Part shown: positions 16,649-24,413 of the stretch, piece after piece
Numbering within the stretch: the stretch's first letter is position 1
How the letters are laid out: every line of letters begins with the position of its first letter
Position numbers and translations under genes: made by a program
Source: an uncultured Ruminiclostridium sp.
GTDB taxonomy: Bacteria; Bacillota; Clostridia; Oscillospirales; Ruminococcaceae
NCBI GenBank assembly: GCA_947627695.1
Contig: CANQXF010000011.1
Span: 1-64,000, forward strand
DNA: 64,000 bases
Direction: 5' to 3'
The notes under the pieces: generated by a model
Told to the model about the DNA's origin: nothing
Seen by the model: only the letters and a program-made list of their open reading frames with translations
The model's database searches: none

Positions 16649-17956
16649 TTATTTATTTTTCCTTTTCTCCTCAATGCTCCTCAGTATCTCGTCGATATCG
16701 TAATCGCTGTCGCTGTCGTCCTCTTCGGTAAACAAACTGTCAAGCCTTTCCTCACCCGTCTTGGCGTCTTTTTCCTCTTTTTTCGGCTCGTACGTCCTTA
16801 CTTCTTCTTTTACCTCAGGCACTTCAGCCTTTTTTCCCTCGGAAACAAGCACGGGAACAGCCTTTTCCTCATTGTCTTTTTTTATCACAGCAGTTTCACT
16901 GCTGCGCTTTTTCATCATCGGATTGAACAGCCCCGCCGCCTCATACAGCTTTTGCTTCTCCACAGCGGAGGTCTTTTCTCTTTCTCTGCGCTCCGCCTCA
17001 GCCCTTTCAGCGGCAAGCCTTTCAGCCTTGGCTTTTTCCGCCGCAATTCTCTCAGCCCTCTCCGCCGCACGCCTTTCAGCCTCAAGCCTTGCTTCTTCAG
17101 CGGCTTTTGCAGCGGCAGCCTTCTCCTCGGCTTTTTCTTCTGCGGTACCTGCCGCCTTGAACTCAGCGGTCTTTATCTTGTAGTCGGTTATTTTCTCGCC
17201 GCCGTTATCCTCCTCTTTGGGAGCTTTTTTGCTTTTCTTTGCAGGAGCATTGTCACCCTTTTCAGCGGATTTTTTAAGTTCGGAGCCGCGGTGATCTTCC
17301 TTTTCCTCCTCCGCCTTTTTCACCCCTGTGGAAGCGTGCTTCTGCGAAATTTCATCTTTTTTGCTTTTCTTTACAGGAACATTGTCGTCCTTCTCAGCGG
17401 ATTTTTTCCTCTCAGAGCCGAACCCACGGTAATCCTCCTTGTCTTCCTCCGCCATTTTCGCCCTTGACGCCGCCGCAAGCTGGAACAAAACGAACGCCAG
17501 ACAGGGAAGAATAGCGATAGTGCATACCCCTGCGGGAGATACCGCAAACGAGATGATCCCTCCCAGAATTTCCGAGTAATACACCGCCTTGCCTATTATC
17601 CTGTCTGCGCTCAGCGTTATCGTTTCTCCTCTTGAAAGAGCAGTGATCTCCTCCTGCGCTGATAAAATTTCTCCTATGGCAGGAGCGCCGTTTTCATTTT
17701 TGAAAATGACGATATTTTTTTCTTTCAGTTCACCAGCGGATATTTCTTCGGTGATAACTGCGCTGCCTTTTTTGAACAGCGGAAATTCGTCCGTATCCAC
17801 CAGAATGATATTATGCCCGAAAACGGAAGTATCAGAGCCGCCCCCGCCGAACACCAGCGTGGTTATAAGTATAACTGCCGCAGCCACGAGCAGTATAACG
17901 TCTATGGTTATGAAAACAGCATAAAAAAATTTAGATATCCCTTTTATTTTTTTCAC
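16649..17956 (-). CDS. Membrane protein with degenerate signal-peptidase-like fold
   Basis: A 435-residue protein: TM1 at about 12-36, an outer domain (about 37-130), TM2 at about 133-163, then a roughly 270-residue cytoplasmic tail of charged, Ala/Glu/Lys-rich low-complexity sequence, probably coiled coil (REREK- and AAERAER-type heptads at about 285-330). The outer domain resembles type I signal peptidases of the SipW kind, but the catalytic Ser box is replaced by VDTDEFPLFKKG, so it is unlikely to cleave. The tail holds two related segments (KKSAEKDDNVP and KKSAEKGDNAP). Function is unknown. Confidence 0.55.
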   Translation of the reverse strand: MKKIKGISKFFYAVFITIDVILLVAAAVILITTLVFGGGGSDTSVFGHNIILVDTDEFPLFKKGSAVITEEISAGELKEKNIVIFKNENGAPAIGEILSAQEEITALSRGETITLSADRIIGKAVYYSEILGGIISFAVSPAGVCTIAILPCLAFVLFQLAAASRAKMAEEDKEDYRGFGSERKKSAEKDDNVPVKKSKKDEISQKHASTGVKKAEEEKEDHRGSELKKSAEKGDNAPAKKSKKAPKEEDNGGEKITDYKIKTAEFKAAGTAEEKAEEKAAAAKAAEEARLEAERRAAERAERIAAEKAKAERLAAERAEAERREREKTSAVEKQKLYEAAGLFNPMMKKRSSETAVIKKDNEEKAVPVLVSEGKKAEVPEVKEEVRTYEPKKEEKDAKTGEERLDSLFTEEDDSDSDYDIDEILRSIEEKRKNK

Positions 17957-18099
17957 CCCATTACAAACAAACGAAAAAGAATTATGCGTATAAAATCATT
18001 GTAGCATAAAACCCCAGTTATTGCAAGCGATAATTTTACGCTAAAAAACAAAGCCGACGCTGAGTCGGCTTTTGAGTTATTTTTGCTTGGAGCTTCGGG

Positions 18100-19347
18100 T
18101 CAGTTGCCGTTTATTGCGGCGTAAAGGTCGTTTATATTGTCGTAACTGTAAGTCTTGCCCTTGTAGTTAACGCTTGTAAGGCTCGTGCAGCCGTCAAAAG
18201 CAAATTCGCCGATCTTGGTCACGCTGTCGGGAATGGTTATGCTTGTAAGGCTTGTGCAGCCAGAGAAAGCACTCTCGCCGATTAAGGTCACGCTGTCGGG
18301 AATGGTTATGCTTGTAAGGCTTGTGCAATCCCAGAAAGCCCAACTGCCGATTTTGGTCACGCTGTCGGGAATGGTTATGCTTGTAAGGCTTGTGCAGCCG
18401 TCGAAAGCACTCTCGCCGATTAAGGTCACGCTGTCGGGAATGGTTACACTTGTAAGGCTAGTGCAGTCCTGAAAAGCATAAGCGCCGATTTTGGTCACGC
18501 TGTCGGGTATCACAACTTCTGTTGCCTTTTCTGAGCAGTCCGTCAGTACTCCATCAATAACTTGAACCATGTCATCTCCATAGTTTATAGCGTCATACAA
18601 CTCATCTATATTGTTATAGCTGTATGTTTTGCCCTTGTAGGTGGCGCTTGTAAGACTTGTGCAGGCCCAGAAAGCACCATCGCCGATTATTGATGTCACA
18701 CTGTCGGGAATGGTTACGCTTGTAAGGCTTCTACAGACAGAAAAAGCATATTCGCCGATTTCGGTCACGCTGTCGGGAATGGTTACGCTTGTAAGACTGC
18801 AGCCAGCGAAAGCATATTCGCCGATTTCGGTCACGCTGTCGGGAATGGTTATGCTTGTAAGGCTTGTGCAGTCAGAGAAAGCACCATAGCCGATTTCGGT
18901 CACGCTCTTAGGAATATTTATAAATGTAATCGCGTGTTTTGTTGCGCTGCTGAAATCAAATTCTTTAACTGTATCCGGCATTACAATTTCAGTCAGTTCT
19001 TTTTCACAATTGGACAAATTTAATCCTACAACAGGCTCACCTTCAATGGTGTCGGGTATACGCACCTTTGGCGATTCCCTAAGATAGTTGGTAATCACCA
19101 TACCGCCTAACTCGCTGTCGTACTTGTACTCAAACGCACTTGCGTCCGTCACGGGGATTTCGGGTATCACGTCCCACATTGTGACCTCTTTAGACGGTTC
19201 AGAAACGGAAGTTTCGTTGTTATCGAAAATATCCCCGCCTGAATTTGACGGCGTGGTGGTGCTTGGTTCGCCGTTTTCCGCACACGCTGTCATTGATAAC
19301 GCCATAGCTGCGGTTATCAGAGCCGCTGTTATTTTCTTGATATTCAT
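18100..19347 (-). CDS. BspA-type leucine-rich repeat lipoprotein
   Basis: A 415-residue secreted protein with a lipoprotein signal (MNIKKITAALITAAMALSM then TAC) and about nine LRR_5 / BspA-type repeats of the form DSVTEIGEYAFAGCSLTSVT. Two repeats are followed by YKGKTYSYNNID-type strands, which occur in internal and terminal positions. Such proteins bind host or polysaccharide ligands on the cell surface. The start at 19347 has AAAGGAAG upstream; the longer frame to 19428 runs through a terminator hairpin and is rejected. A terminator (AAAGCCGAC / GTCGGCTTT) follows at about 18,048-18,073. Confidence 0.85.
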   Translation of the reverse strand: MNIKKITAALITAAMALSMTACAENGEPSTTTPSNSGGDIFDNNETSVSEPSKEVTMWDVIPEIPVTDASAFEYKYDSELGGMVITNYLRESPKVRIPDTIEGEPVVGLNLSNCEKELTEIVMPDTVKEFDFSSATKHAITFINIPKSVTEIGYGAFSDCTSLTSITIPDSVTEIGEYAFAGCSLTSVTIPDSVTEIGEYAFSVCRSLTSVTIPDSVTSIIGDGAFWACTSLTSATYKGKTYSYNNIDELYDAINYGDDMVQVIDGVLTDCSEKATEVVIPDSVTKIGAYAFQDCTSLTSVTIPDSVTLIGESAFDGCTSLTSITIPDSVTKIGSWAFWDCTSLTSITIPDSVTLIGESAFSGCTSLTSITIPDSVTKIGEFAFDGCTSLTSVNYKGKTYSYDNINDLYAAINGN

Positions 19348-19368
19348 TTTTTTCTTCCTTTCATAAAC

Positions 19369-19524
19369 AAAAAAGTGCGCAGCCGAAGCTGCGCACCGAA
19401 AAATGCAAAGCTCCGATTGCTGCGACACAATTCTATCCTCTAAAAAATTACATGGGAAAAAGAGCCTGCACTTTTACCAATGGCAAAAGTGTAACTTTTA
19501 GAGGATTGTTAAATTGTGTCGCAG
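19369..19524 (-). ncRNA. Structured RNA leader or small RNA ending in a terminator
   Basis: On the minus strand a promoter is followed at once by a nested structure: outer stem CTGCGACACAATT (19512-19524) with AATTGTGTCGCAG (19420-19432), an inner 11-bp stem ATCCTCTAAAA / TTTTAGAGGAT, and an apical hairpin CACTTTT / AAAAGTG. Then comes a terminator, GTGCGCAGC-TTCG-GCTGCGCAC (19375-19396) with six Ts. The LRR gene starts 22 nt further on. This is either a separate small RNA or a riboswitch-like attenuator for the LRR lipoprotein. It matches no RNA class that I recognise. Confidence 0.6.
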
Positions 19525-19528
19525 GTTC

Positions 19529-19557
19529 ATTTTACCATATCATCGGTAAAAAGTCAA
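19529..19557 (-). promoter_or_regulatory. Promoter of the structured RNA
   Basis: On the minus strand TTGACT (19557-19552), 17-nt spacer, TAAAAT (19534-19529). The predicted start is at the first base pairs of the long stem. Confidence 0.75.
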
Positions 19558-19648
19558 TATTTATTTTCGAGTGGGATATGTTTTTCCTCCGCCCCTCTTG
19601 ACAATCTCCGCAAATAGTGGTAAAATATAAAAACTGTGAACAGAATAT

Positions 19649-19724
19649 GCTGGTGTAGCTCAGTCGGTAGAGCAGCGCATTCGTAATGCGCAGGTCGGGG
19701 GTTCGAGTCCGTTCACCAGCTCCA
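19649..19724 (+). tRNA. tRNA-Thr(CGT)
   Basis: A 76-nt tRNA including the encoded CCA: acceptor GCTGGTG / CACCAGC, D arm TAGCTCAGTCGGTAGAGCA, anticodon stem GCGCA / TGCGC with loop TTCGTAA (anticodon CGT, reads ACG), T loop GGTTCGAGTCC. The 103-bp repeat that also occurs at 35,162 starts 4 nt after its end. Confidence 0.96.
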
Positions 19725-19727
19725 CAC

Positions 19728-19830
19728 AAAAACCCGCTTAAACAGTGAATTCAAGCGGGTTTGCTGTTTTCATATAACTTTTTTTCAAGGCTGAATTTTA
19801 ATGAATTTTAATGAAAATTTATGAAATATG
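19728..19830 (+). repeat. Direct repeat, left copy (flanks the sulfur island)
   Basis: It begins with a terminator-like stem AACCCGCTT / AAGCGGGTT and ends GGCTGAATTTTAATGA then AAATTTATGAAATATG. The same order of words occurs at 35,162-35,254. The middle 19 nt differ, and this left copy has an extra 10-bp duplication (ATTTTAATGA). It starts 4 nt after tRNA-Thr. Confidence 0.85.
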
Positions 19831-19928
19831 GGGGCAGTAACAGGAACATAAATTTAGGTTGTTTTGTCATTTATAGTCAGCAGGAAAAAGAAAAACGGAC
19901 AATAAAGATGTCAGGCAAAAACAAAGTA

Positions 19929-19957
19929 TTGACAAATAAGGACAAGCTGTGTATAAT
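19929..19957 (+). promoter_or_regulatory. Promoter of an antisense RNA to the small toxin
   Basis: A perfect consensus promoter, TTGACA (19929-19934), 17-nt spacer, TATAAT (19952-19957), pointing toward the small membrane peptide gene on the opposite strand. No protein gene lies downstream on this strand. The RNA would start near 19,965. Confidence 0.8.
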
Positions 19958-19964
19958 ATAAATA

Positions 19965-20045
19965 GCAAGGGAAGCCGGTAAACGGTCGCCCCCTATAAGT
20001 TGGTTAAGAAATAACCGCCCTATTGGAGTGCAGGGCGGTTATTTC
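19965..20045 (+). ncRNA. Putative antisense RNA (type I antitoxin)
   Basis: Inferred from the consensus promoter at 19929-19957 and the hairpin ATAACCGCCC / GGGCGGTTAT (about 20,011-20,041) followed by TTTCCTTTTATT. It would be an RNA of about 80 nt convergent with, and overlapping, the 3' end of the toxin mRNA. Its 5' part (GGGAAGCC followed by GGTAAACGGTC) is partly complementary to a segment near the toxin mRNA 5' end (20,169-20,191), giving a second contact. This resembles Fst/RNAI-RNAII systems. Confidence 0.55.
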
Positions 20046-20140
20046 CTTTTATTATGTACAGATATGATTTTAATCACTACTGAAATTATGCCGCAAATCA
20101 AAATGCCGCATTGTATCAGTTCAGACCAAGATACATACAT
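20039..20140 (-). CDS. Small hydrophobic toxin-like peptide (holin-like/Fst type)
   Basis: A 33-residue peptide starting MYVSWSELIQCGILICGI with one membrane helix and a basic tail ending HNKRK. This is the look of the short holin-like type I toxins of Firmicutes. A perfect promoter drives it. An SD-hiding hairpin (CCCCC / GGGGG, 20,148-20,161) lies right before the start, as in Fst mRNAs. I choose the second ATG (20140) because it is 7 nt from AAAGGGGG; the first ATG would add Met-Cys only. A convergent antisense promoter completes the type I layout. The gene is too short for usual gene callers. Confidence 0.7.
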   Translation of the reverse strand: MYVSWSELIQCGILICGIISVVIKIISVHNKRK

Positions 20141-20201
20141 ACACATACCCCCTTTCGGGGGCAGGATTGACCGCCTACCGTTTGGCTTCCCTCAATAGTT
20201 T

Positions 20202-20230
20202 ATTATAGCAATATTTTGTCAAGTTGTCAA
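20202..20230 (-). promoter_or_regulatory. Promoter of the small toxin mRNA
   Basis: On the minus strand TTGACA (20230-20225), 17-nt spacer, TATAAT (20207-20202), a perfect consensus. The transcript would start near 20,195 and carry a 5' stem that covers the ribosome site. Confidence 0.8.
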
Positions 20231-20280
20231 ATAAGAGAAAAAGAGCTTTGAGAAAACAAGGCTCTTTTGTTTGTTCGGCA

Positions 20281-20320
20281 GAAATAAGAGGTAAGAGCAT
20301 AAACCCTTACCTCTTATTTC
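20281..20320. terminator. Hairpin upstream of the toxin and downstream of the HD gene
   Basis: A 15-bp stem GAAATAAGAGGTAAG (20281-20295) / CTTACCTCTTATTTC (20306-20320). It probably ends the HD-domain gene transcript on the minus strand. A second hairpin, AAAAGAGC / GCTCTTTT, lies at about 20,239-20,267. Confidence 0.7.
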
Positions 20321-20387
20321 TTTTTATAGCAAAAATTGTTTCAATGCGGGAAACAACTTTCAGTCCGAATTTTAACCTGTGAAAGCG

Positions 20388-20972
20388 TTATTCTCCATCA
20401 ACAGAAAAATTATTATAAGCGTCTTCACAGCTTCGCATTGCAAGGATAGTCCTTTCTATAAGCGTATCCAGATCCCAGCCGAGCATTTCCGCACCGCGCT
20501 CAATTACCTCTCTTGAACAGCCTGCGGCAAAATTAGCAGTCTTATATTTTTTCTTTACAGATTTAAGTTCAAGGTCTGATACGCTCTTAGACGGGCGCAT
20601 TAACGCGACCGCACCGATAAGTCCTGTGAGCTCGTCTACGGCGTACAGGACCTTTTCCATTTCATGTTCGGGCTTGATGTCGACTGTAAGCGCATAGCCG
20701 TGACTTGCCGCTGCGTGGATTATACGTTCGTCGATCCCTCGCTCACGCATGATCTCCTGTTCTTTAATGCAGTGCTGTTCGGGGAATTGTTCAAAATCCA
20801 GATCGTGCAGCAGTCCTACAATGCCCCAAAAATCCTGCTCATCGGCGTATCCCAATTCATTTGCGAACCAACGCATAACTCCTTCGACAGTGAGCGCATG
20901 CTTTAAGTGAAAATGCTCTTTATTGAACTCTGTCAGAAGACCCCATGCCTTGTCTCTTGTAAGTGTTTCCAT
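20388..20972 (-). CDS. HD-domain phosphohydrolase
   Basis: A 194-residue protein of the HD superfamily. Candidate metal ligands are His25 (FHLKHAL), His56-Asp57 (GLLHDLD), then AAASHGYAL and DELTGLIGA. Such single-domain HD proteins hydrolyse nucleotides or related phosphate esters. AAGGAGA precedes the ATG. Substrate is unknown. It is the first gene of the region between the two direct repeats apart from the toxin, and transcribed away from the LysR gene. Confidence 0.8.
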   Translation of the reverse strand: METLTRDKAWGLLTEFNKEHFHLKHALTVEGVMRWFANELGYADEQDFWGIVGLLHDLDFEQFPEQHCIKEQEIMRERGIDERIIHAAASHGYALTVDIKPEHEMEKVLYAVDELTGLIGAVALMRPSKSVSDLELKSVKKKYKTANFAAGCSREVIERGAEMLGWDLDTLIERTILAMRSCEDAYNNFSVDGE

Positions 20973-21135
20973 AAAATCTCCTTTCTGTTAAAGCAAAATA
21001 ACTTGTAGTAAATTATAACAACAGGGGATTTTTTTGTCAAGCTGTCAGCATTAGATCTATAATACATAAAATTTATAACGGGATATTACAACGAAATTTT
21101 CAAAAATAAATTTAACAAAAAAATTACAAAACCTA

Positions 21136-21164
21136 TTGACATAATAGGTGAATAGTATTATAAA
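21136..21164 (+). promoter_or_regulatory. Promoter and likely autoregulatory site of the LysR gene
   Basis: TTGACA (21136-21141), 17-nt spacer, TATAAA (21159-21164). The -35 lies inside an inverted repeat ACCTATT-GACAT-AATAGGT (21131-21149). Its complement contains ACCTATTATGT, the same word found in the element upstream of the sulfur operon at 22,188-22,198, consistent with binding of one LysR protein to both. Confidence 0.6.
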
Positions 21165-21207
21165 TAGTATTATAATAATAAACAGCCGTTTGAAAAGGAG
21201 GGATGTT

Positions 21208-22146
21208 ATGACTTTACAACAGCTGCACTATATTATTACGATCTCCGAAACAGGGTCTCTCAATAAGGCTTCGGAAATTTTGTATGTGTCGCAGCCGTCG
21301 CTTACAAGCACTGTAAAGGAGCTTGAAAAGGAGCTTGGGATAACGATATTTTACCGCAGCGGCAGAGGCGTTACGCCTACAAACGAGGGTATGGAGTTTT
21401 TGCTGTACGCAAGGCAGTTATATCAGCAGTATGAAGAGATCCTTCAGAAGTACGGAAAGCTCGGAAATCTCAAGAAGAAATTCGGCATTTCAACGCAGCA
21501 TTATTCTTTTGCCGTAAAGAGCTTTGTTGAGATAGCAAAGAAATTCAATACCGCAGAATACGATTTTGCCATCAGAGAAACCAAGACCAAAGAGGTAATA
21601 GACGACGTAAATACCGGCAAAAGCGAGATCGGGATAATTTACCTCAGCGACTTCAACCGCGCGGTGATAACGAAGCTTCTGCATACAAAGGATCTGGAAT
21701 TTCACGAGCTTGCTGTCTGCGACGCGTATGTATATCTATGGCGGGAGCACCCTCTTGCAAAGCGCAGTTCAATACGGTTTGAGGAGCTTAACGAATATCC
21801 TTGCCTGTCATTTGAACAGGGCGACAACGGGTCGTTCTACTTTGCGGAGGAGATACTCGGCACAAAGGATTATGCACGGACGATAAAAGCCAACGACCGA
21901 GCCACCATGCTCAACCTTATGATAGGATTGAACGGATATACGCTGTGTTCGGGGATAATCTGCGAGGAATTAAACGGCACGGATTTTGTCGCTGTTCCGT
22001 TTGAATACGAAACGCCAGATGACGCCGACAGAATGGTCATAGGCTATATCACAAGGAAAAATATGCCTGTAAGCGCAATGGGAAGGCTTTATATTGAGGA
22101 AATACGGGGTTATCTTGATAAATATAAGGCTATCGGCAAGGCTTAA
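21208..22146 (+). CDS. LysR-family regulator of the sulfur locus
   Basis: A 312-residue LysR-type transcription factor. The winged helix-turn-helix is at about 1-62 (LQQLHYIITISETGSLNKAS, then VSQPSLTSTVKELEKELG), and the effector-binding domain at about 90-312. Relatives such as CysB/CysL/YtlI respond to sulfur metabolites. The start at 21208 follows AAGGAGG; the longer frame from 21148 starts inside the promoter. It sits directly upstream of, and co-oriented with, the sulfur operon, so it is the likely activator. The ligand (for example O-acetylserine) is an inference. Confidence 0.85.
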   Translation: MTLQQLHYIITISETGSLNKASEILYVSQPSLTSTVKELEKELGITIFYRSGRGVTPTNEGMEFLLYARQLYQQYEEILQKYGKLGNLKKKFGISTQHYSFAVKSFVEIAKKFNTAEYDFAIRETKTKEVIDDVNTGKSEIGIIYLSDFNRAVITKLLHTKDLEFHELAVCDAYVYLWREHPLAKRSSIRFEELNEYPCLSFEQGDNGSFYFAEEILGTKDYARTIKANDRATMLNLMIGLNGYTLCSGIICEELNGTDFVAVPFEYETPDDADRMVIGYITRKNMPVSAMGRLYIEEIRGYLDKYKAIGKA

Positions 22147-22173
22147 AAATATGCTCGGAGTTATAAATTAAAC

Positions 22174-22229
22174 CTATAACTCGGAATACCTATTATGTAT
22201 TAGACAATCACTCCCGACGATGGTATAAT
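22174..22229 (+). promoter_or_regulatory. Promoter A of the encapsulin operon with shared upstream element
   Basis: A -35-like TAGACA (22201-22206), 17-nt spacer, TATAAT (22224-22229). The 34 nt ending at this -35 (22174-22207) match 26 of 34 positions of the element at 31,317-31,350, including CTATAACTC at one end and TATTAGACAA at the other, with identical spacing to the -10. Just upstream, GAGTTATA / TATAACTC forms an inverted repeat (about 22,159-22,182). Confidence 0.75.
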
Positions 22230-22264
22230 TTAAATATAATGAAAGCCAACGGGCTTCAGGGGGT

Positions 22265-22423
22265 GTGGATATTTTGCCAAGGTCCGATGAAGTGAAAAAA
22301 GATAACTACCTTGAAATTATAGACAGGCTGATAAGGGAAACGAAATACGGGACCGTGACTGCTATAATTCAAGACGGTAAGGTAATTCAAGTAGAGAAAA
22401 CAGATAAAATAAGATTAAACTGA
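22265..22423 (+). CDS. YezD-like small protein (DUF2292)
   Basis: A protein of about 50 residues with the YezD-type core YGTVTAIIQDGKVIQVEKT followed by DKIRLN. This family is small, conserved in Firmicutes and of unknown function; here it is the first gene of a sulfur operon. The start is uncertain: GTG at 22265 overlaps the ribosome site, while TTG at 22274 sits 8 nt after AGGGGGTG and may be the real one. An intrinsic-terminator-like hairpin follows it. Confidence 0.75.
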   Translation: MDILPRSDEVKKDNYLEIIDRLIRETKYGTVTAIIQDGKVIQVEKTDKIRLN

Positions 22424-22431
22424 CCGGAAAA

Positions 22432-22478
22432 CCGGAGGTTTTTACAGAACGTGTTCTGTGGAAAACTCGGGCTTTTTT
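22432..22478 (+). terminator. Attenuator-like hairpin inside the sulfur operon
   Basis: A long imperfect stem (22432-22450 with 22453-22471; core CAGAAC-GT-GTTCTG) followed by six Ts (22473-22478). It lies between yezD and the first JAMM gene and probably reduces read-through into the rest of the operon. It also shows that the ORF start at 22451 is not real. Confidence 0.6.
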
Positions 22479-22498
22479 ATTTGTTGCAGGTAATTTTT

Positions 22499-22990
22499 AT
22501 GCTCGTACTTAATGATGAAGTAACAAGAGAGCTTTTATCTCATGCAAAGAGCGAATACCCGAACGAATGCTGCGGCGTTTTGCTTGGCGAGCAGTCAAAC
22601 GAAAAACGTTTTGCAAAGCGAGCATTGCGTTTGGAAAATAAAAGCGCATGGGATAAGACAGCGCATTTTGCGATCGATCCGCTTGATATTCATAAGATTG
22701 AACTATCGGCAAATGCTCAGAATCTTATGATAATAGGATTTTATCATTCGCACCCAAACTGCGTCGCAGTTCTCTCAAAAACAGACGAGCGTTATATGCT
22801 TTATGATTGCTCCTATCTGATAGTTTCGGCAAACGAGGGAGCAGACGGGTTGTATTTTAAAATTGCGAGCTTTGAAAAAATTATCGGTACAAATATCTGT
22901 AGGGAAGAACAACTCTTAACAGAAAGCAGGAAACAGCATGAAGAACACGTTGTATATTTCGGCGACTCTGCGCATTTTCGCAGAACATAA
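22499..22990 (+). CDS. JAMM (Mov34/MPN) metalloprotease, first copy
   Basis: A 163-residue protein with the JAMM zinc site: the Glu in PNECCGVLLGE and the block GFYHSHPNCVAVLSKTDE (H-x-H-P, then S and D). Bacterial relatives such as Mec+ and QbsD cut residues after the Gly-Gly of ubiquitin-like sulfur carriers. The stop lies 53 nt inside the next gene, which begins with such a carrier domain, so the two are translationally coupled. The start at 22499 avoids the hairpin. Carrier processing is the likely role; the substrate is inferred. Confidence 0.85.
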   Translation: MLVLNDEVTRELLSHAKSEYPNECCGVLLGEQSNEKRFAKRALRLENKSAWDKTAHFAIDPLDIHKIELSANAQNLMIIGFYHSHPNCVAVLSKTDERYMLYDCSYLIVSANEGADGLYFKIASFEKIIGTNICREEQLLTESRKQHEEHVVYFGDSAHFRRT

Positions 22991-24374
22991 AGCCGAAGTC
23001 GAGGTTGAGGGAAATACCGTCCGCGAGGCGCTTTGCGACTTGCGCGAACAATATCCCGAATGTGAGAAAATATTCGAGGAAAACGGCAGCACTAAGCCGT
23101 TTGTCAGCATTTTTGTAAACGACAGGCGAGTACATAACGATGCGGACTTAAAAGAGGGCGACCGCATTTTGTTGCTGCCTGTAATCGCGGGAGGCGCACC
23201 CGGCGTTATTTCCGACGAACGGCGCAAGGCGGTGACACTTGACGACAAGGAAATTGAACGCTATAATAAACACCTTATGCTGCGGGATATCGGAGTAAAG
23301 GGGCAAAAACGCATTAAAGCGGCGAAGGTTCTCGTCATAGGCTTGGGGTCGCTCGGCACTCCCGTCGTTCAGTATCTGGCGGCGGGAGTGGGAACGCTCG
23401 GCATAGCCGACTTTGACGAGGTTTCCTTGGGCAATCTGCAAAGTCAGGTAATCCACATGACGAAGGACGTGAACAGACCAAAGACCGCGTCTGCAAGGGA
23501 TAAGATAAAAGCCATAAACCCTAATGTCAGAATCGAAGCGATAAACGAGCGTATAACCGCCCATAACATAGCGGGGATAATAGACGGCTATGATGTAATA
23601 GTTGACTGTACGGACAATTATCAGTCCCGCTATCTTATCAACGACGCATGCGTGCTTTGCAAAAAGCCGCTGGTTTTCGGTGCAATGTATCAATTTGAGG
23701 GACAGGTAAGCGTTTTCGACGTGCAAAACGGAAGTCCGTGTTTTCGGTGTCAGTTTCCTGCTCCGCCGCCCGCAGGCTTAGTTCCCACTTGCTCGGCGGG
23801 CGGAACTATAAGTCCTCTTTCGGGAATTATCGGCAGTATACAGGCAAACGAGGTCCTGAAACTCCTTATAGGCGGCGGGGAAACTCTGACGGGCAGGCTG
23901 TTGTTTATGGATACTTGGAATTTTCGCACGTCGGTCTTGAATATATGCAAGGACGAAAATTGTCCTGTCTGCGGAAAATCGCCGTCTATCACAGAAATAA
24001 CCGAATTTGACTACGAGGATTTCTGCGGACTAAAACCGTGTGAGGAAGAAAATTCCGTTGAAACTATTGAGCCTGCCGAGCTTAAAGCGAGAATGGACAG
24101 CGGCGAGCCGCTAACTATAATTGACATCAGAGAACCGCATGAGCGAGCAATTCGCCGTTTCCCCAACGCCGTTGTTATTCCGATAGGGCAGCTTGTAAGG
24201 CGGCAGAAGGAGCTTGACCCCGATATAGATACCGTTTTCATCTGTACTGAGGGTAAGCGCAGTATTCTGGCTATAAATACGCTCAGAGACGGAGGATATA
24301 CAGGGCGTATGTTAAGCCTCAGCGGCGGCGTGAACGCCGCAAAGGAATTATTTTTTGCAAATGAGAAAGCATAG
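22938..24374 (+). CDS. ThiS/MoaD-MoeB(ThiF)-rhodanese fusion
   Basis: A 478-residue fusion. Residues 1-86 form a MoaD/ThiS-like ubiquitin fold ending IAGG (Gly85-Gly86). Residues about 105-345 form an E1-like adenylyltransferase (VLVIGLGSLGTPVVQYLAAGVG, the ATP loop, and zinc pairs CFRC and CPVC). Residues about 370-478 form a rhodanese domain with the catalytic loop CTEGKRS. E1 enzymes adenylate the carrier C-terminus, and the rhodanese supplies sulfur for the thiocarboxylate. Here the carrier is not free: a linker follows its Gly-Gly, so the preceding JAMM protease may release it. AGGAAACAGC precedes the ATG. Confidence 0.92.
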   Translation: MKNTLYISATLRIFAEHKAEVEVEGNTVREALCDLREQYPECEKIFEENGSTKPFVSIFVNDRRVHNDADLKEGDRILLLPVIAGGAPGVISDERRKAVTLDDKEIERYNKHLMLRDIGVKGQKRIKAAKVLVIGLGSLGTPVVQYLAAGVGTLGIADFDEVSLGNLQSQVIHMTKDVNRPKTASARDKIKAINPNVRIEAINERITAHNIAGIIDGYDVIVDCTDNYQSRYLINDACVLCKKPLVFGAMYQFEGQVSVFDVQNGSPCFRCQFPAPPPAGLVPTCSAGGTISPLSGIIGSIQANEVLKLLIGGGETLTGRLLFMDTWNFRTSVLNICKDENCPVCGKSPSITEITEFDYEDFCGLKPCEEENSVETIEPAELKARMDSGEPLTIIDIREPHERAIRRFPNAVVIPIGQLVRRQKELDPDIDTVFICTEGKRSILAINTLRDGGYTGRMLSLSGGVNAAKELFFANEKA

Positions 24375-24413
24375 CTTTCAAATAAAAAATTATAATTTAA
24401 GGAGAATAAACCA

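Noticed and set aside
19532-19729. Minus-strand ORF with a GAGERTRTPDLR start
   Set aside because: It is the antisense translation of tRNA-Thr, a common false protein in annotation.
21148-21207. Earlier start of the LysR gene
   Set aside because: The extra residues lie in the promoter region; the ATG at 21208 follows AAGGAGG and matches family starts.
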